Below, one piece after another: positions 33,369-44,427 of a stretch of 64,000 bases of DNA. The first letter of the stretch is position 1. Every line of letters starts with the position of its first letter. Both the position numbers and the translations under genes were made by a program. The stretch is from Bedellia somnulentella (taxonomy: Eukaryota > Arthropoda > Insecta > Lepidoptera > Bedelliidae). The DNA lies in NCBI GenBank assembly GCA_963576735.1, contig OY755178.1:14074001-14138000 (forward strand). The letters run 5' to 3'. The notes below the pieces were generated by a model that worked only from the letters and a program-made list of their open reading frames with translations, was not told the origin of the DNA and ran no database searches.

Positions 33369-36300
33369 GCTGTGTAGTGCCGACATAGAATAGCACTACC
33401 CCATCTCTTCCCGTGGGTGTTTCGTAAGAGTCGACTAAGTGACTTCAGGGCTTCTATCATCTTCGCCATTACACCAATCTAAGGTCTGCCGTGCTGATAG
33501 ATGCGTGGCCAGGGGTGAGCCTGGTCTCTAGCGTGCCAACGTCCCGGAGCCTGGTGAACTCCGGGCACTAAATAACCTTGCTTTGTCAAGCGGGGCTCTG
33601 ACAAAGTGGACAGAATGCTTCCCTAGCTACTCGTGGGAATGTGGTGTGGAAACACATGTGGTGTTTAAATAAAAATCAACACGGAGACGGCGATAAAGCT
33701 CGCCACTTATCACGTCATAGATTCTCATTGGGCGAAAAGTGGGCTGGAGAGACCCGCTTTAGTACGATGAATGTTTGCGGAGGAATGCAAGAAAAGTTAG
33801 ATGAAGTATGCCTGGTAATGAAAGAAAAGAATTTAGATTTGATGTGTGTAAATGAGACGAAGTGTAAGGGAAAAGAGGTCTCGCAACTTGGATCAATTAC
33901 TGCCATCTGGTCGGGGGTCGACCCTAATATCAGAGCTTGCCAAGGAGTGGGACTCTTATGTCTGAAAGGATGGTTCAATGTATGTCAGAGCATGAGTGTG
34001 TGAGTCCAAGGCTCCTCTGGGTTAAGTTGAAAGTGGGTTTGATCCGGTTACGCATAATATGCGTCTATGCGCCGGATATGTCGAAAGCACTAACTCAGAG
34101 GGAAGAGTTTTGGAATTTATTAGGTGATGTAGTGAATGGGTGTGATTTGAATGAAAGGATAATTATGTTAGGGGATTTTAATGGTTGGGTTGGTGTGAAA
34201 CGCAACGGATGTGAACGAGTATTAGGAAAATATGGGGATCAGAGAGTGAATGAAAATGGGGAAAAATTGATTGAAGTATGTTTGGAGAGGGATCTTTGTG
34301 TTACTAACACATTGTTTAAACACAAAGATATCCACATGTATACAAGGCAACGAGGTAGCGAGAGAAGTATGATAGATTTTGTGATAGTGGATGAAAGACT
34401 GAAATCAAAAGTGGTTGACACTAGAGTCTATAGAGGTGTCAACGTGGGAACAGACCATTTCCTCGTCGTGTCACGAGTAAGGGGTCTGTTCAAACGGTGG
34501 CGTCATAGGACTAGAGTGCCAACTACTGAACCTTCGAGAATAAGAGTAGAAAATTTAGTAGAAGATGAAAAAATAGGAGATGAATATGTTAAGAAATTAG
34601 ATGAAAGACTGAGTTGCGTAGAAATGACTGATGAAATGGAAATTGAAGATGTATGGAGTGTGCTCAAATCTACGTTAGTTGAATGTGCGATGGAAGTTTG
34701 TGGAGTGAGCAAAAGGAAAATTAGACCATCAGCTAGTTGGTGGGATAAAAATGTGAAAGATGCAGTGAATGAAAAGAAGAAAGCTTGGCTCGATTTACTA
34801 GCAATCAAAGCTAGTAAACGGATGAATGTGTGTATAAATGATGATGAAGTTGAGAGATTTGAAGATGAATATAAGAGAATAAAGAGAATGGTTAAGAATA
34901 AAATAGAGCAGAAAAAGCGAGATCTGAAAGAATGGAGTGAAAAGAAACTCTCCAATAATTTCCAAAACAATCAAAAATTGTTTTGGAAATATATCAGACG
35001 TGAAAGGGGAGTTTCACAAAACACCAGTACAAATGTAATGAAGGATGAAAAAGGTGAATTAATGACTGATGGAATCAGAATAAAAAGGGTATGAAAGGAT
35101 TATTTCGAGGGTCTCTTTGAAAAAGAGGATGACCCCACTACTTCAGCAATTGATATTAATATTAATTGTAACGAAGTGTTGGGTGATGTGTGTGAAAGTG
35201 TGATAAGTATGGAAGAAATTGTAAAAGCGATGAAATGTATGAAATTAGGGAAAGCGGCAGGGTATGATAGAGTTAATATCGAAATGCTAAGGGCTGGTAA
35301 AGGGGTAGTGGCTTCTTGGCTGTTCTTCCTTTTTCGAAAGTGTTGGGCACTTGGCAAAGTACCAAATGATTGGTGCAGAGCGGTGATAGTGCCCCTATAT
35401 AAAGGGAAAGGGTCACGCCAGGTAGCAAAAAACTACCGTGGTATTAGCCTACTTAGTGTTGTCGGTAAATTGTATGCTAAGGTATTGATTGAAAGAGTAA
35501 TGAAAGAAACTGATGAGAAAATCTGGGATGTGCAAGCAGGGTTTAGAAAGGGAATGGGATGTATGGATCAAATCTTCTCCTTAAGGTGCATCACAGAAAA
35601 GTTCTTAGCAAAGAACCAAAAAGTGTATTGCACCTTCATTGATCTGGAGAAGGCGTATGATAGGGTAGTAAGAAAGAATTTGTGGGAGGTGTTGTCTAAG
35701 TTCGGTTTGGGGAGCCAACTTTTACGTGCATTGGAGTCACTCTATGAGGGTTCCAGTGCATGTGTAAGAATAAACGGAGAAAACACGGACTGGTTTGAAA
35801 TCTCTAGGGGTGTACGTCAGGGTTGTATAGCTTCTCCGTGGCTTTTCAATCTGTTCATGGATGACTGTTTGAAAGAACTACGCGAAAGTGATTATGGTCT
35901 GAGAATGGGAGGATTCATCATTAAATGCCTCTTATACGCTGACGATCAAGTATTACTTGCATCAACGGTAAATGAGTTGCAAGAGATGGTGAATATTGCG
36001 TGTAAGTCTTTTGAAAGAAAGGGCATGCGAGTGAATGTGGACAAAACCAAGACAATGTTTTTCCAGAGAGAGGAAAGTATGACAGAATGTGAGATTACAA
36101 TAGGTGGCAAGAAATTGGAACAAGTGAAAGAGTTTGTATATCTGGGAAGTTTGTTTACAAGGGACGGAAAATGCGAGGAAGATATTGAAAGGAGAGTAAA
36201 AAAGGGAAATGCGGTAAATGGAGCCATAAACAGTCTAATGTCGAGCCAGTTCCTGTCTGAAAAGGCGCGAATGGCAGTTCACAATGCTGTACTGGTTCCT

Positions 36301-36788
36301 ACGCTGATGTATGGTAGTGAATGTTGGGCATGGCAAAAGAGGCATGAAAGTAGAGTGAATGCAGTGGAAATGAGATCCCTCAGAAGTATATGTAATGTAA
36401 GGTTGTGCGACAGAGTGAGAAATAGTGTAATTCGTGAACGTTTAGGTGTGAAAGATGGCGTAGTGTGCAAGATAGAGAAAGGAATGTTAACGTGGTTTGG
36501 GCACATAGAGAGGATGAATGACAGTAAATTGGTGAAAGAGATCTATAGAGCCAACGTGGAAGGTAATGTGAGTAGAGGACGACCACGGAGAACACACTTG
36601 GACCAAATTAAGAGTGTGCTCAAAAAGGCTGGCGTCCGAAGTATGAAGAATAAAAGAGCATGTATGAAAAGATTGATGGATGTAAACGAAGCTAGAGAGG
36701 TTTGTCAGGATCGTACAAAGTGGCGATCGATAGTCTCTGCCTACCCCAATGGGAACAATGGGCGTGAGTATAAGTAAGTAAGTAAGTA
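33369..36788 (+). mobile_element. LINE-alpha copy 2, apparently full length
   Basis: The 3.4 kb element starts gctgtgtagtgccgacatag and ends in an (agta)n tail. It is flanked by the direct repeat agtaaactt (33360-33368 and 36789-36797, plus one more shared g). The 5' UTR (33370-33640) begins with ~80 bases nearly the same as the SINE-A head. It also contains stem-loops such as ctttgtca...tgacaaag. One long ORF encodes endonuclease and RT. I see no separate ORF1/gag, which is usual for RTE-like lineages. It is the best copy in the window and a likely partner for SINE-A. Confidence 0.9.
33641..36777 (+). pseudogene. LINE-alpha endonuclease-RT polyprotein, two lesions
   Basis: About 1,000 residues. 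The APE endonuclease motifs run in order: DLMCVNETKCKG, IICVYAPDMS, LGDFNGWVG, MIDFVIVDE and GTDHFLV. The RT follows: NYRGISLLSVVGKLYAKV, QAGFRKGMGCMDQIF, FIDLEKAYDRV, GVRQGCIASPWLFNLFMD, LLYADDQVLLAS (YADD near 35936-35946) and EFVYLGSLFT. The C-terminal part ends RGRPRRTHLDQI and SAYPNGN. Lesions are a one-base frameshift near 33950 and a TGA at 35092-35094 in place of a Trp codon of copy 1. The reading frame is otherwise continuous to 36777. The RT catalytic residues are intact, so the copy is young but should not make full protein. Confidence 0.88.
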
Positions 36789-36799
36789 AGTAAACTTGT

Positions 36800-37285
36800 A
36801 AGTTGACGGAAATACGTCAAACAGCATGTGAATTTACATCTTACCTGATAGGTTTTAGGAAACTTGTAAAACAACGAGCTCACCTCAGAAAAATTGTAAG
36901 TGGGGATCATTTTTGACAAGTTTCTGAGTTTAAAATTCTGTATTTTAGGAACTTTACAAGTTTCCTGAATCCCGCTAGGAAAGTTGTCAATGCAGAATGG
37001 CGCGAACGCGAAAAGAGGGATGTTAGTCAATGCGGATTGGCTGGCAGCGGTCACGTGACATGACGTATTCGCGCGTCTTGTCAACTCGACAATCAAAACT
37101 AATATTTTCCTTGCTTTACTTATGCTAATCTATCAATTTGCTATTGTTTGATGTGACTGACATAAAATTAAAATGTTTTAAGAGTATTTATTAAATATAA
37201 ATTGTTTGAGTATATATCGTTATACTTTATAGTTATATAGCATGAATACCTTCTAGATATTTTTTTAAAAAGAGTTTTAATACCG
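36800..37285. other. Flank of LINE-alpha, no gene
   Basis: It contains repeated aggaaacttgt / gtttcct motifs shared with the left flank of the LINE (about 33340), so the LINE may have landed in an older repeat. No coding sequence is supported. Confidence 0.35.
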
Positions 37286-37289
37286 ATAC

Positions 37290-37490
37290 ATACATATATA
37301 CCTATACTCACGGCAATAAATCCCTAAAAAGGGTAGCCTGAACGTCGGTATAAGAAATTTCTACTTTTGGAAGTTAAATGGGAAAAGATTGTAATGTAAA
37401 CATTCTTGGCGATAGGTCTCCATCCGCATCGCCAAAACAACACAAAAAAATCCAAAACCCTTAGTCGTCTCCAATGACATCCATTGTCAA
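37290..37490 (-). mobile_element. SINE-A relic, antisense
   Basis: Diverged and shortened: ctatactcacggcaataaat, aaaagggtagcctgaa, ggtctccatccgcatcgcc, cccttagtcgtctccaatga. Confidence 0.65.
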
Positions 37491-37854
37491 AAAGTCAAAA
37501 AGTTTATTTTTCAAAATAAAGTTCAATACTAACATTTTTTGAACGTCAAAATTTTAAATGAATCGTTAATCCGTTGCTTCGGAAGGTGTTCGTAAAGAGA
37601 AGAAGCAACAAAGAAACTCTTTACATTCACATTTTTTCATTTTTTCAAAATATGGTTTGTACAATTTCAGTTTATTAACATGTTTTTACTTTATAAAAGA
37701 TTTTCTATGCGACCAAACCAAACCCTAGTTTGACATAATTAAAATAAATTGTCCATCACAAAAACCAATCACATAACGTGAGAAGAAAAATCCTCACCAG
37801 ACAATTATTCCTAGGAATAACGAGGGAAGATTTATAGCTTTACGGACACGGTCA

Positions 37855-38175
37855 TGTGCGCGTTGGGTCCTTGTCGTTTAAAAAATCTTGAATTCTGTAG
37901 TAAGATTTCTTTAAAAGCATGGCTTTAATTGCCTTTTTAAAAGATGCCACAGGCAATTCCAATATGTCAGAAGGAATTTTGTTGAACATTTTCAGGGATA
38001 GTCTCATAAAGGAGTTACTTACTTTATTAAGTCTCCACTTCGGTACGTTAAGTTTCTCCTTATTTCGAGTGTTAACAGTATGCCTATCACTAACTTTACT
38101 AAATTGGCTTACAGATCCACAATCTTTTCTTGGCCGGTGGCGACTACTGGTACTACTGTCGCCATTTTGAAATTT
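37855..38175 (-). mobile_element. CR1/Jockey-like LINE 3' fragment
   Basis: On the minus strand the translation reads VSDRHTVNTRNKEKLNVP, then KVSNSFMRLSLKMFNKIP and LPVASFKKAIKAMLF. This is the extreme C-terminal region of CR1/Jockey-type polyproteins. It fits the element whose upstream parts lie at 40155-42545, separated from it by SINE-rich DNA. Confidence 0.7.
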
Positions 38176-38394
38176 CGGCCTGTCATTGTCAGTTAGTTCT
38201 CAACTAAATAAAAATTATAGGGTGACCTACGCATATAATAAATTATCACTTTCATTAATATTTTTTGTAGTGGAAACTTTTTTTAAAGACAATTATTTTT
38301 ATGATGTGTCTTTGCTTATTAATAAACGCTTTTATTTCCAGTATTCAATATAAAAATTTATGAAAATTATTATTTATTTTGATAAATTTTTTTT

Positions 38395-38575
38395 AAGTAG
38401 GCTAACACCGTCCGAAAAGTTGTGCGCGCATGACTATAGCGGTGCGGGTTACGGGAAGTGGGGAAATGCTCCCGAATAAGATTTCACATCGTATACACTG
38501 ATGCGTGGGTTCTAATCCTAATGCGGGGATGTACCAATGTGTCATTTCTTAAGTCATAACTGTCTGACATATATA
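38395..38575 (+). mobile_element. Decayed SINE-B-like head
   Basis: gcgtgggttctaatcctaat and accaatgtgtcatttcttaa, agtcataactgtctgacata resemble the SINE-B head and linker (gttcaaatcc..., accaatttgtcttttctt). Strongly diverged. Confidence 0.4.
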
Positions 38576-38589
38576 TAAAAATACAAGGC

Positions 38590-38968
38590 AAATACGACGT
38601 GATAGCTTAATGGGTACAACACCGGTTAACGTGCAAGCGACTAGTGTTCAAATCCCGGGTCGGGCCTACACCAATTTGTCTTTTCTTAAGACATATGTTT
38701 GGTTAATTTATCATGGTTGTGAACGGTGAGGGAAAACATGGTGAGGAAACCCACATGACTGAGTTGTACTTAGTCATGTGACAGTGTATTCGTACAAAAC
38801 GGCCTGAAATAGGCCTGCCCCCTATCACGTGAGTACACTGTCCATGCAAAACGTGGGTACTCTGAACACCGGGTGACTAAGTCACGTGATGTTCAGAAGT
38901 ATTAGTACCTCTACCAACCCCTTCGGGGATATTCGGCGTAAACCTTTATGTTATGTTATGTTATATGT
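38590..38968 (+). mobile_element. SINE-B full-length copy (sense)
   Basis: tRNA-like head with an A-box-like tagcttaatgggt (38603) and a B-box gttcaaatccc (38646-38656), which would act as an internal RNA polymerase III promoter. The core carries gtacttagtcatgtgacagt and cacgtgagtacactgtcc. The 3' hairpin is accccttcggggat, followed by a (atgtt)n tail. tacaaggc flanks it at 38582-38589 and 38969-38976. Confidence 0.88.
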
Positions 38969-39146
38969 TACAAGGCTGTTAACAGCAATAAAAAAGTGCC
39001 CATAAATTCACTGACCCAGCAAAATGAATGACCCAAACGATATCTGATGTTTAGAATTATTTTTTTTGTGCCACCTTGTTAGGGGATCTATGTGTGAATA
39101 TGAAATATAAAAGACAGTACACGACAAGGTAAGCCTCTGATTTACA

Positions 39147-39512
39147 TAACATAACATAAACGTTCACGCCGTTTATCCCCGAAGGGGTTGGCAGAGGTAC
39201 CAATACTCCTGAACTCACATGGCAAGCGCCATCTAGTTTCCAGAGAAGGTACCCACGTTTTGCTTAGACAGTGTACTCACGTGATAGGGGGCAGGCCTAT
39301 CGCCGTTTTTGTACGAATACACTGTCACATGACTAAGTACAACTCAGCCATGTGGGTTTCCTCACGATGTTTTCCCTCACCGTTAGCAACCATGATAAAT
39401 TAACCACACATATGACTTTAGAAAAGACAAATTGGTGTAGGCCCGTCCCAGGATTGGAACTTACGCCCTTCTGTTTTTCGGGCGGGTGTTCTACCCACTG
39501 GACTATCATGTC
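39147..39512 (-). mobile_element. SINE-B full-length copy with 14-bp TSD
   Basis: Antisense copy with a tandem taaca tail, hairpin, core and head. The target duplication gcctctgatttaca is perfect at 39133-39146 and 39513-39526. Confidence 0.9.
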
Positions 39513-39529
39513 GCCTCTGATTTACAGGA

Positions 39530-39798
39530 TTAAAAAAAATGATTTTACTTTTAATTGAGTAGTTACCCACTTATTAACTCTGAGTGCCACAAATAACAAA
39601 TCCTTGAGTATAAAATAATGAAACAGTTTGCAGAGAAGTATAATTGGCAGTGTTATCGCTAAAAGCGATCTCTTCAAGACAACATTTGGGAGGTAAGATC
39701 AGCAAATTTAGGATACACGTCATACCAGACAAGGGCAAAAATAAATAAATATAATTAGCTTACATTAAAACGATCTTTTTTACTTACAATAATAGTTA
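39530..39798. other. No gene recognised
   Basis: Short AT-rich spacer between the SINE-B and SINE-A copies; nothing supported. Confidence 0.5.
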
Positions 39799-39799
39799 T

Positions 39800-40053
39800 T
39801 ACATACATATATACATATACTCACGGCTGTAAATCCCTAGAAGGGGCAGCCCGAGCTAAGGAACTAGAAACTCCTCAGCCACTTTTGGAAAGTTGAGTGG
39901 GGTAAAGTTGGTAAAATAAAGATTAATGGTGATAGTTATCCAACCGCATCGCCCAAAAATCTCTTAAAAGCCCCAATACCGTTAGTCGCCTCTTACGTAC
40001 ACCCACCGGCAGAAATGGGGTAGTGCTATTCTAAGTGCGACACTACACAGAAA
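39800..40053 (-). mobile_element. SINE-A copy
   Basis: Complete antisense copy; tagttatt occurs on both sides, consistent with a short target duplication. Confidence 0.85.
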
Positions 40054-40154
40054 CTAGTTATTTATTAAATGAATATTATATAAATTGTTTTATTAAGACA
40101 TTTCAATACATAAATAAATGTATGCCTATATGATGTAAAATTATTTCCCTTTTA

Positions 40155-42540
40155 ATGGTTAATTTTTATTTACTGGCAATACTAATATCGATGACAGCGA
40201 CGCCCTTAGCGGCCAAGAAAAGATTGTGGATCTGTATATTATTTTTGGCATACATTAAATTCTCAAATATGTATTGGCAAGGGACAGTTAAAATGCCAAT
40301 ATCTTTAAATTTTTCGCGCAACGAATACCTCGACCGTAACATGTAAATAGATCGGATAGCTCACTTTTGTAAGACAAAAACTTTATGAACATCAGCCGCT
40401 TTACCCCAAAATAAAATACCGTACGACATAATACTATGAAAATAACTGAAATAAACAATGCGAGCTGTTTCTATGTCTGCTATTTCTCTTATCTTACGCA
40501 CGGCATACGCTGCTGAGCTCAGCCTTTTAGAAAGTGTTAGTATATGGGGTCCCCATTGCAACTTAGAATTGATTATTATTCCTAGGAATTTTGTCTCTTT
40601 CACTAATTCTTCTTTTTCACTGTCAATAACAATATTGGCGTCAACTTGCCTTGTTAGGCAAGTTGACGCTAATATTGAAGTTTAATGTTTTCGGTAAAGT
40701 AAATTTAATACATTTAGTTTTTTTGGCATTCAGAACCAGGTTATTTACAGTACACCAATGCAATACCAGTGATATAGCTTTATTTACGTCGTCAAGAGAT
40801 GTAGAGGATCTCGCTACATTAAATATTAAAGATGTGTCATCTGCAAACATAACTATCTCAGAATACTTTTGTACCATAAATGGTAAATCAGAAACAGTAA
40901 TGGGCCAAGTATAGAACCTTGAGGAACGCCCATCTCTATTTCTGATCCTTCCGACGTGGTTCCTAATATCTACCTTTAAAGTTCTTTTATTAAGATATGA
41001 TGCCATTAATTACAGTACTTGCTCGTCAAAACCGTAATATTTAAGTTTAGTCAACGCTATTTCCTTTTTTACACAATCAAAAGCTTTTGTGAGGTTACAA
41101 AATATACCTAACGCATCCCGGGAGTTTTCCCATGAATTAAAAATATGTTTTATTAGTGACACTCCTGCATCTACAGTAGACCTACCTTTAGTAAAACCAT
41201 ATTGCTCGTCATGGAATATATTATTTTTGTTGAAATATGAAAGCATTTGGTTGGACATGATTTTCTCAAAAACTTTACTGGGAACTGGTAAAATAGAAAT
41301 AGGCCTATAGTTGGTAAAGTCCTGACTATCTCCTGATTTATGTAGTGGGATGAGCCTACTTAACTTCATACAGTCTGGAAATTCTCCTATATCTATACAT
41401 TTAAATATCGTTAAATGGGGAGCGATTATATTTATTATTCTGTTTATGACGAAAACTGACATTCATGTTATGTCTTCAGTTTTTTTAGGATTGATAGTTT
41501 TAAAATTTTTAATTATTTCATTACTGTCAACGTACTTAAAAGAAAACTGTGCTGAGGTTTTAATAACGTTTTGTTCCAACAACTCAAGAGCTTTTTGGGG
41601 ACATGAATTTAATTTCTCTGTTGTCTGAGTGGGGGTAATTATAAAATGATTTTCAAAAATGTCAGCAATTTGTGATTTTGACTGTATCAGTTCATTATCT
41701 AATAATAAATTGAGATCATGTGGGTACTTTAGTTTTCCAGTTTCACTGTTGATTATTTTCCAGACGGTCTTACTCTTGTTAGAAGAATTCTTAATTTATG
41801 TTTTATACATCTAGATTTAGCTTCACCACAAACTTTTTTAAAAATTTTATAATATTTTCTGACATAATTAATAAAATCTTGGTTGAAGTTATAGGACTTT
41901 TCTCTATAAATGTTATATAGGTGATCTCTACTTGTTCTAATCCCAGCCGTGGCCCATTCAGCAAAAGAGCATTTTGTATTACAAAGTATTACCTTAGTTT
42001 TAAAGATTTTGTTAAATTCTGTTTTTAGCTCATTGATGAAAGAAAGACAATTCTCTAATGTTTCACTGCTTCTCATTGAGTGGCTGATGCTAGACCTAAT
42101 ATTATTTTCAAATAAGCTAAGTTTTTTTTCTTTTCAATGGTTAATTCTAAATTTATGAATTGACCCTTGTGGTCTGAGGTAATGCTATCAAAAAGGAAGT
42201 GACCAGAGTAGTCACAATTGCAATAAATATTATCTAAACATGTTGCAGAAGTCGAGGTAATTCGGGTTGGCTCATTAAATACATTTAGAAGATTAAATGA
42301 TTGAAAAAATGTTAAGATTCTCTCCTTTACTAGACCCTCCCCCAATAAGTCAACATTGAAATCCCCACAAACTCCAACCTCTCTGGAGCTGCGGGAAGCC
42401 ATCCCCAAAGCATCTTCCATTGCTGCTTCAAAGATGTCATAGTTACCTTTGGGTGGGCGATATACACACAAAACTATATACTTAGTCAATTCAATGCATG
42501 AGATTTCTACATGTACAATAAAAAGGCGTAGGGATGTGAC
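40155..42540 (-). pseudogene. CR1/Jockey-like endonuclease-RT remnant
   Basis: Order on the minus strand: endonuclease (VLCVYRPPKGNYDIF, VCGDFNVDLL, SDHKGQFI); linker (SFAEWATAGIRTSRDHLY); RT fingers (FTNYRPISILPVPSKVFEKI, EQYGFTKGRSTVDAGVSLI). Motif A reads IFCNLTKAFDCV, where the usual catalytic Asp is Asn. Then come the GVPQGSILGP-type motif broken by a frameshift near 40915, MFADDTSLIF, FLGIIINSKLQWG and SIMSYGILFWG. The nonfunctional motif A plus frame breaks make this a dead relic. Confidence 0.85.
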
Positions 42541-42545
42541 GACCC
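40155..42545 (-). mobile_element. CR1/Jockey-like LINE, degenerate
   Basis: Minus-strand element running from the endonuclease C-terminal half (42540) to the RT C-terminal domain (40155), with several frameshifts and stops. The N-terminal endonuclease is missing, at the boundary with the R4-like LINE to the right. A 27-bp inverted match to 38110-38136 marks its 3' break. Confidence 0.85.
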
Positions 42546-42733
42546 CACCGCCCATTGTTGGAATGGCAGGATGAAATGTTTTCCAGCTTGCCATTCCAGC
42601 AATGCAAATAGTCAGCGCTTGAGTTTGTAGGTGTTGACCGTGTCTACAAACTGGTCTCAGCGCAAAATAGAGCAATAACGGTCTCCCCGGGGCAAGTGAG
42701 CGAAAACCCGGATGAATCTTCGCTCATCGTAAA

Positions 42734-43204
42734 ATGGACAATTATAATAACGATGAGCGTATAGGGCCGCTCCCCAGGGGTTATCGCTGGGGCGCGTCTG
42801 GAGCTGGGGCTGGACGTGGCAGCATGCGGTCCCCCAGCCGCAGCAGACCGGCCCGACCACCTGGTCGGTCTGCTCGACCACCTCAGCCACCAGATGGCTT
42901 GGCAACGGTTGAAACTGGGGCAACTCAGTCCCAGCAATCGGTGCCCGCCGCTGGTGGAACAAGGCGCCGCATGGCATGGACGGTCGAAATGAATAGGAAT
43001 GCCATGCGGGCCTATATTAGGGCCTCGGGTTCAAGAACTGGACGGACGGGTTATCGGGCAGCAATGTACCGCGAATTTCTGCGGCTGGAGCCCAATTTGA
43101 CCGTCACAGAACAAAACCTGGCGGATCGAGTTCGGTACATACAGCGCTCAGAACTTTTTAGCACTACCGAACTCGAACAATTGCGTGCAATGATTGCGAT
43201 GTGA
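42734..43204 (+). pseudogene. R4-like LINE ORF, N-terminal part
   Basis: Pro/Arg/Ser-rich N-terminal region (RSPSRSRPARPPGRSARP), then a basic helical part (MAWTVEMNRNAMRAYIR, NLADRVRYIQRSELF). It stops at a TGA (43202-43204), while the downstream frame (from 43201) continues the protein. A one-base change at the junction has split a single ORF. Confidence 0.75.
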
Positions 43205-44427
43205 GGAGCACACTCGAAGAGACGATCCTGGAATATCGCCAAGTGCCTCTGGAAAGGAGGCCAAGGCTGCCCCGAGTTCCTCTCAGCATCAAGGTTCGGG
43301 ATGTCGTTGAGGCCGTCAATAACATGCTGCCCTCATTTTTAGAGAGCAGCATGGACCTTTGGGATACGGATTCAATTCTCTTTGGCGCCGCAATGACAGT
43401 TTGTCAATTTGTCGGCGTCAGGATGCCGCCAACAAGAGCTGGTGGCTCCCGCCAGGCTGGCAGTACTAGTCCCAGGATTAGAACTAGACCAGCCTGGATG
43501 AGGCGGATTGAAAGCCGTATCACAAGGGCCAGGGTCCTCATCGGCAAACTGACCAGCTTCAGATCAGGCAACAATAGGCCGAGGGTGGTGCGCTTCGTCA
43601 GGGAGGCATTCCCTGGTGAGAATGTCTTTGATAACTCACCGGAGTTTGCCTGTAGACTGGTGGAGCGCATCGATGATCTGAAGCAGAAGATCGCTGCTTG
43701 GGGTAAGCGAATTAGGCGATATTCTGAAAGGGTAAAGAGGTACCAACAGAATCGTCTCTTCATGAGTGACCAGAAGAAGTTCTACAGAACTTTGGAGCGT
43801 CCCGATGTGGTTTCGACAGGTCAGCGACCGGAAAAAGCCGATGTAGTTGCCTTTTGGTGTGGGCTTTGGTCGCTGCCTGTTGATCACGAAGAGGGCCGAT
43901 GGTTCGAGGCGGTCGAGGGAGCGTGCGAGCCCATAGCGCCCATGAACCCCGTCAACATATCCGAGGAGGATATGGTGGCTGCGATCCGTAAGGCTCCGAA
44001 CTGGAAAAGTCCGGGGCCGGACGGATTGCACCACTACTGGTTGAAGGGGTTCACGCGCTGTCATGCTACTCTCGCCCGTCAGTTCCAAAGCGCCCTCGAG
44101 AGTGGGACGCTCCCGAACTTCTTAACTACTGGGGTCACTCATTTAGCTCCAAAGAGCGAAGCTACCGCGGATCCATCACAATACCGCCCCATTACTTGTC
44201 TTTGTACAATTTACAAGACCTTGACATCCGTTCTGAGCTCAAAGATTACTCAACACATTGTTGATAACAATGTGACCTCTGGAGCTCAGAACGGATGTAG
44301 GGGCGGTAGTCGCGGTAGCAAGGAGCTGCTCTTCATTGATGCGGTCGTAGGCCAACTGGTCAAACGCAACCGTCGGAACTTTTCCGCTGGCTGGCGTTCG
44401 ATTCGGTACCTCATACATGGCTCATGA
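43201..44427 (+). pseudogene. R4-like LINE ORF, RT fingers
   Basis: Continues the protein through a basic region to RT fingers (RKAPNWKSPGPDGLHHYW, QYRPITCLCTIYKTLTSVL, SGAQNGCRGGSRGSKELL). The frame is lost near 44385-44400. The text jumps from RRNFSAGW directly to codons for AFDSVPHTW in another frame. The intervening codons that should include motif A's first Asp are gone. Confidence 0.8.

Noticed and set aside
33369..33460. HDV-like ribozyme at the LINE-alpha/SINE-A head
   Set aside because: I could not fit the head to the HDV double pseudoknot by hand (the spacer between gtagtg and cactac is too short). It is kept only as a search suggestion.
38596..38670. Possible tRNA gene at the SINE-B head
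   Set aside because: The head is followed by the conserved SINE-B core and occurs in several copies with target duplications.
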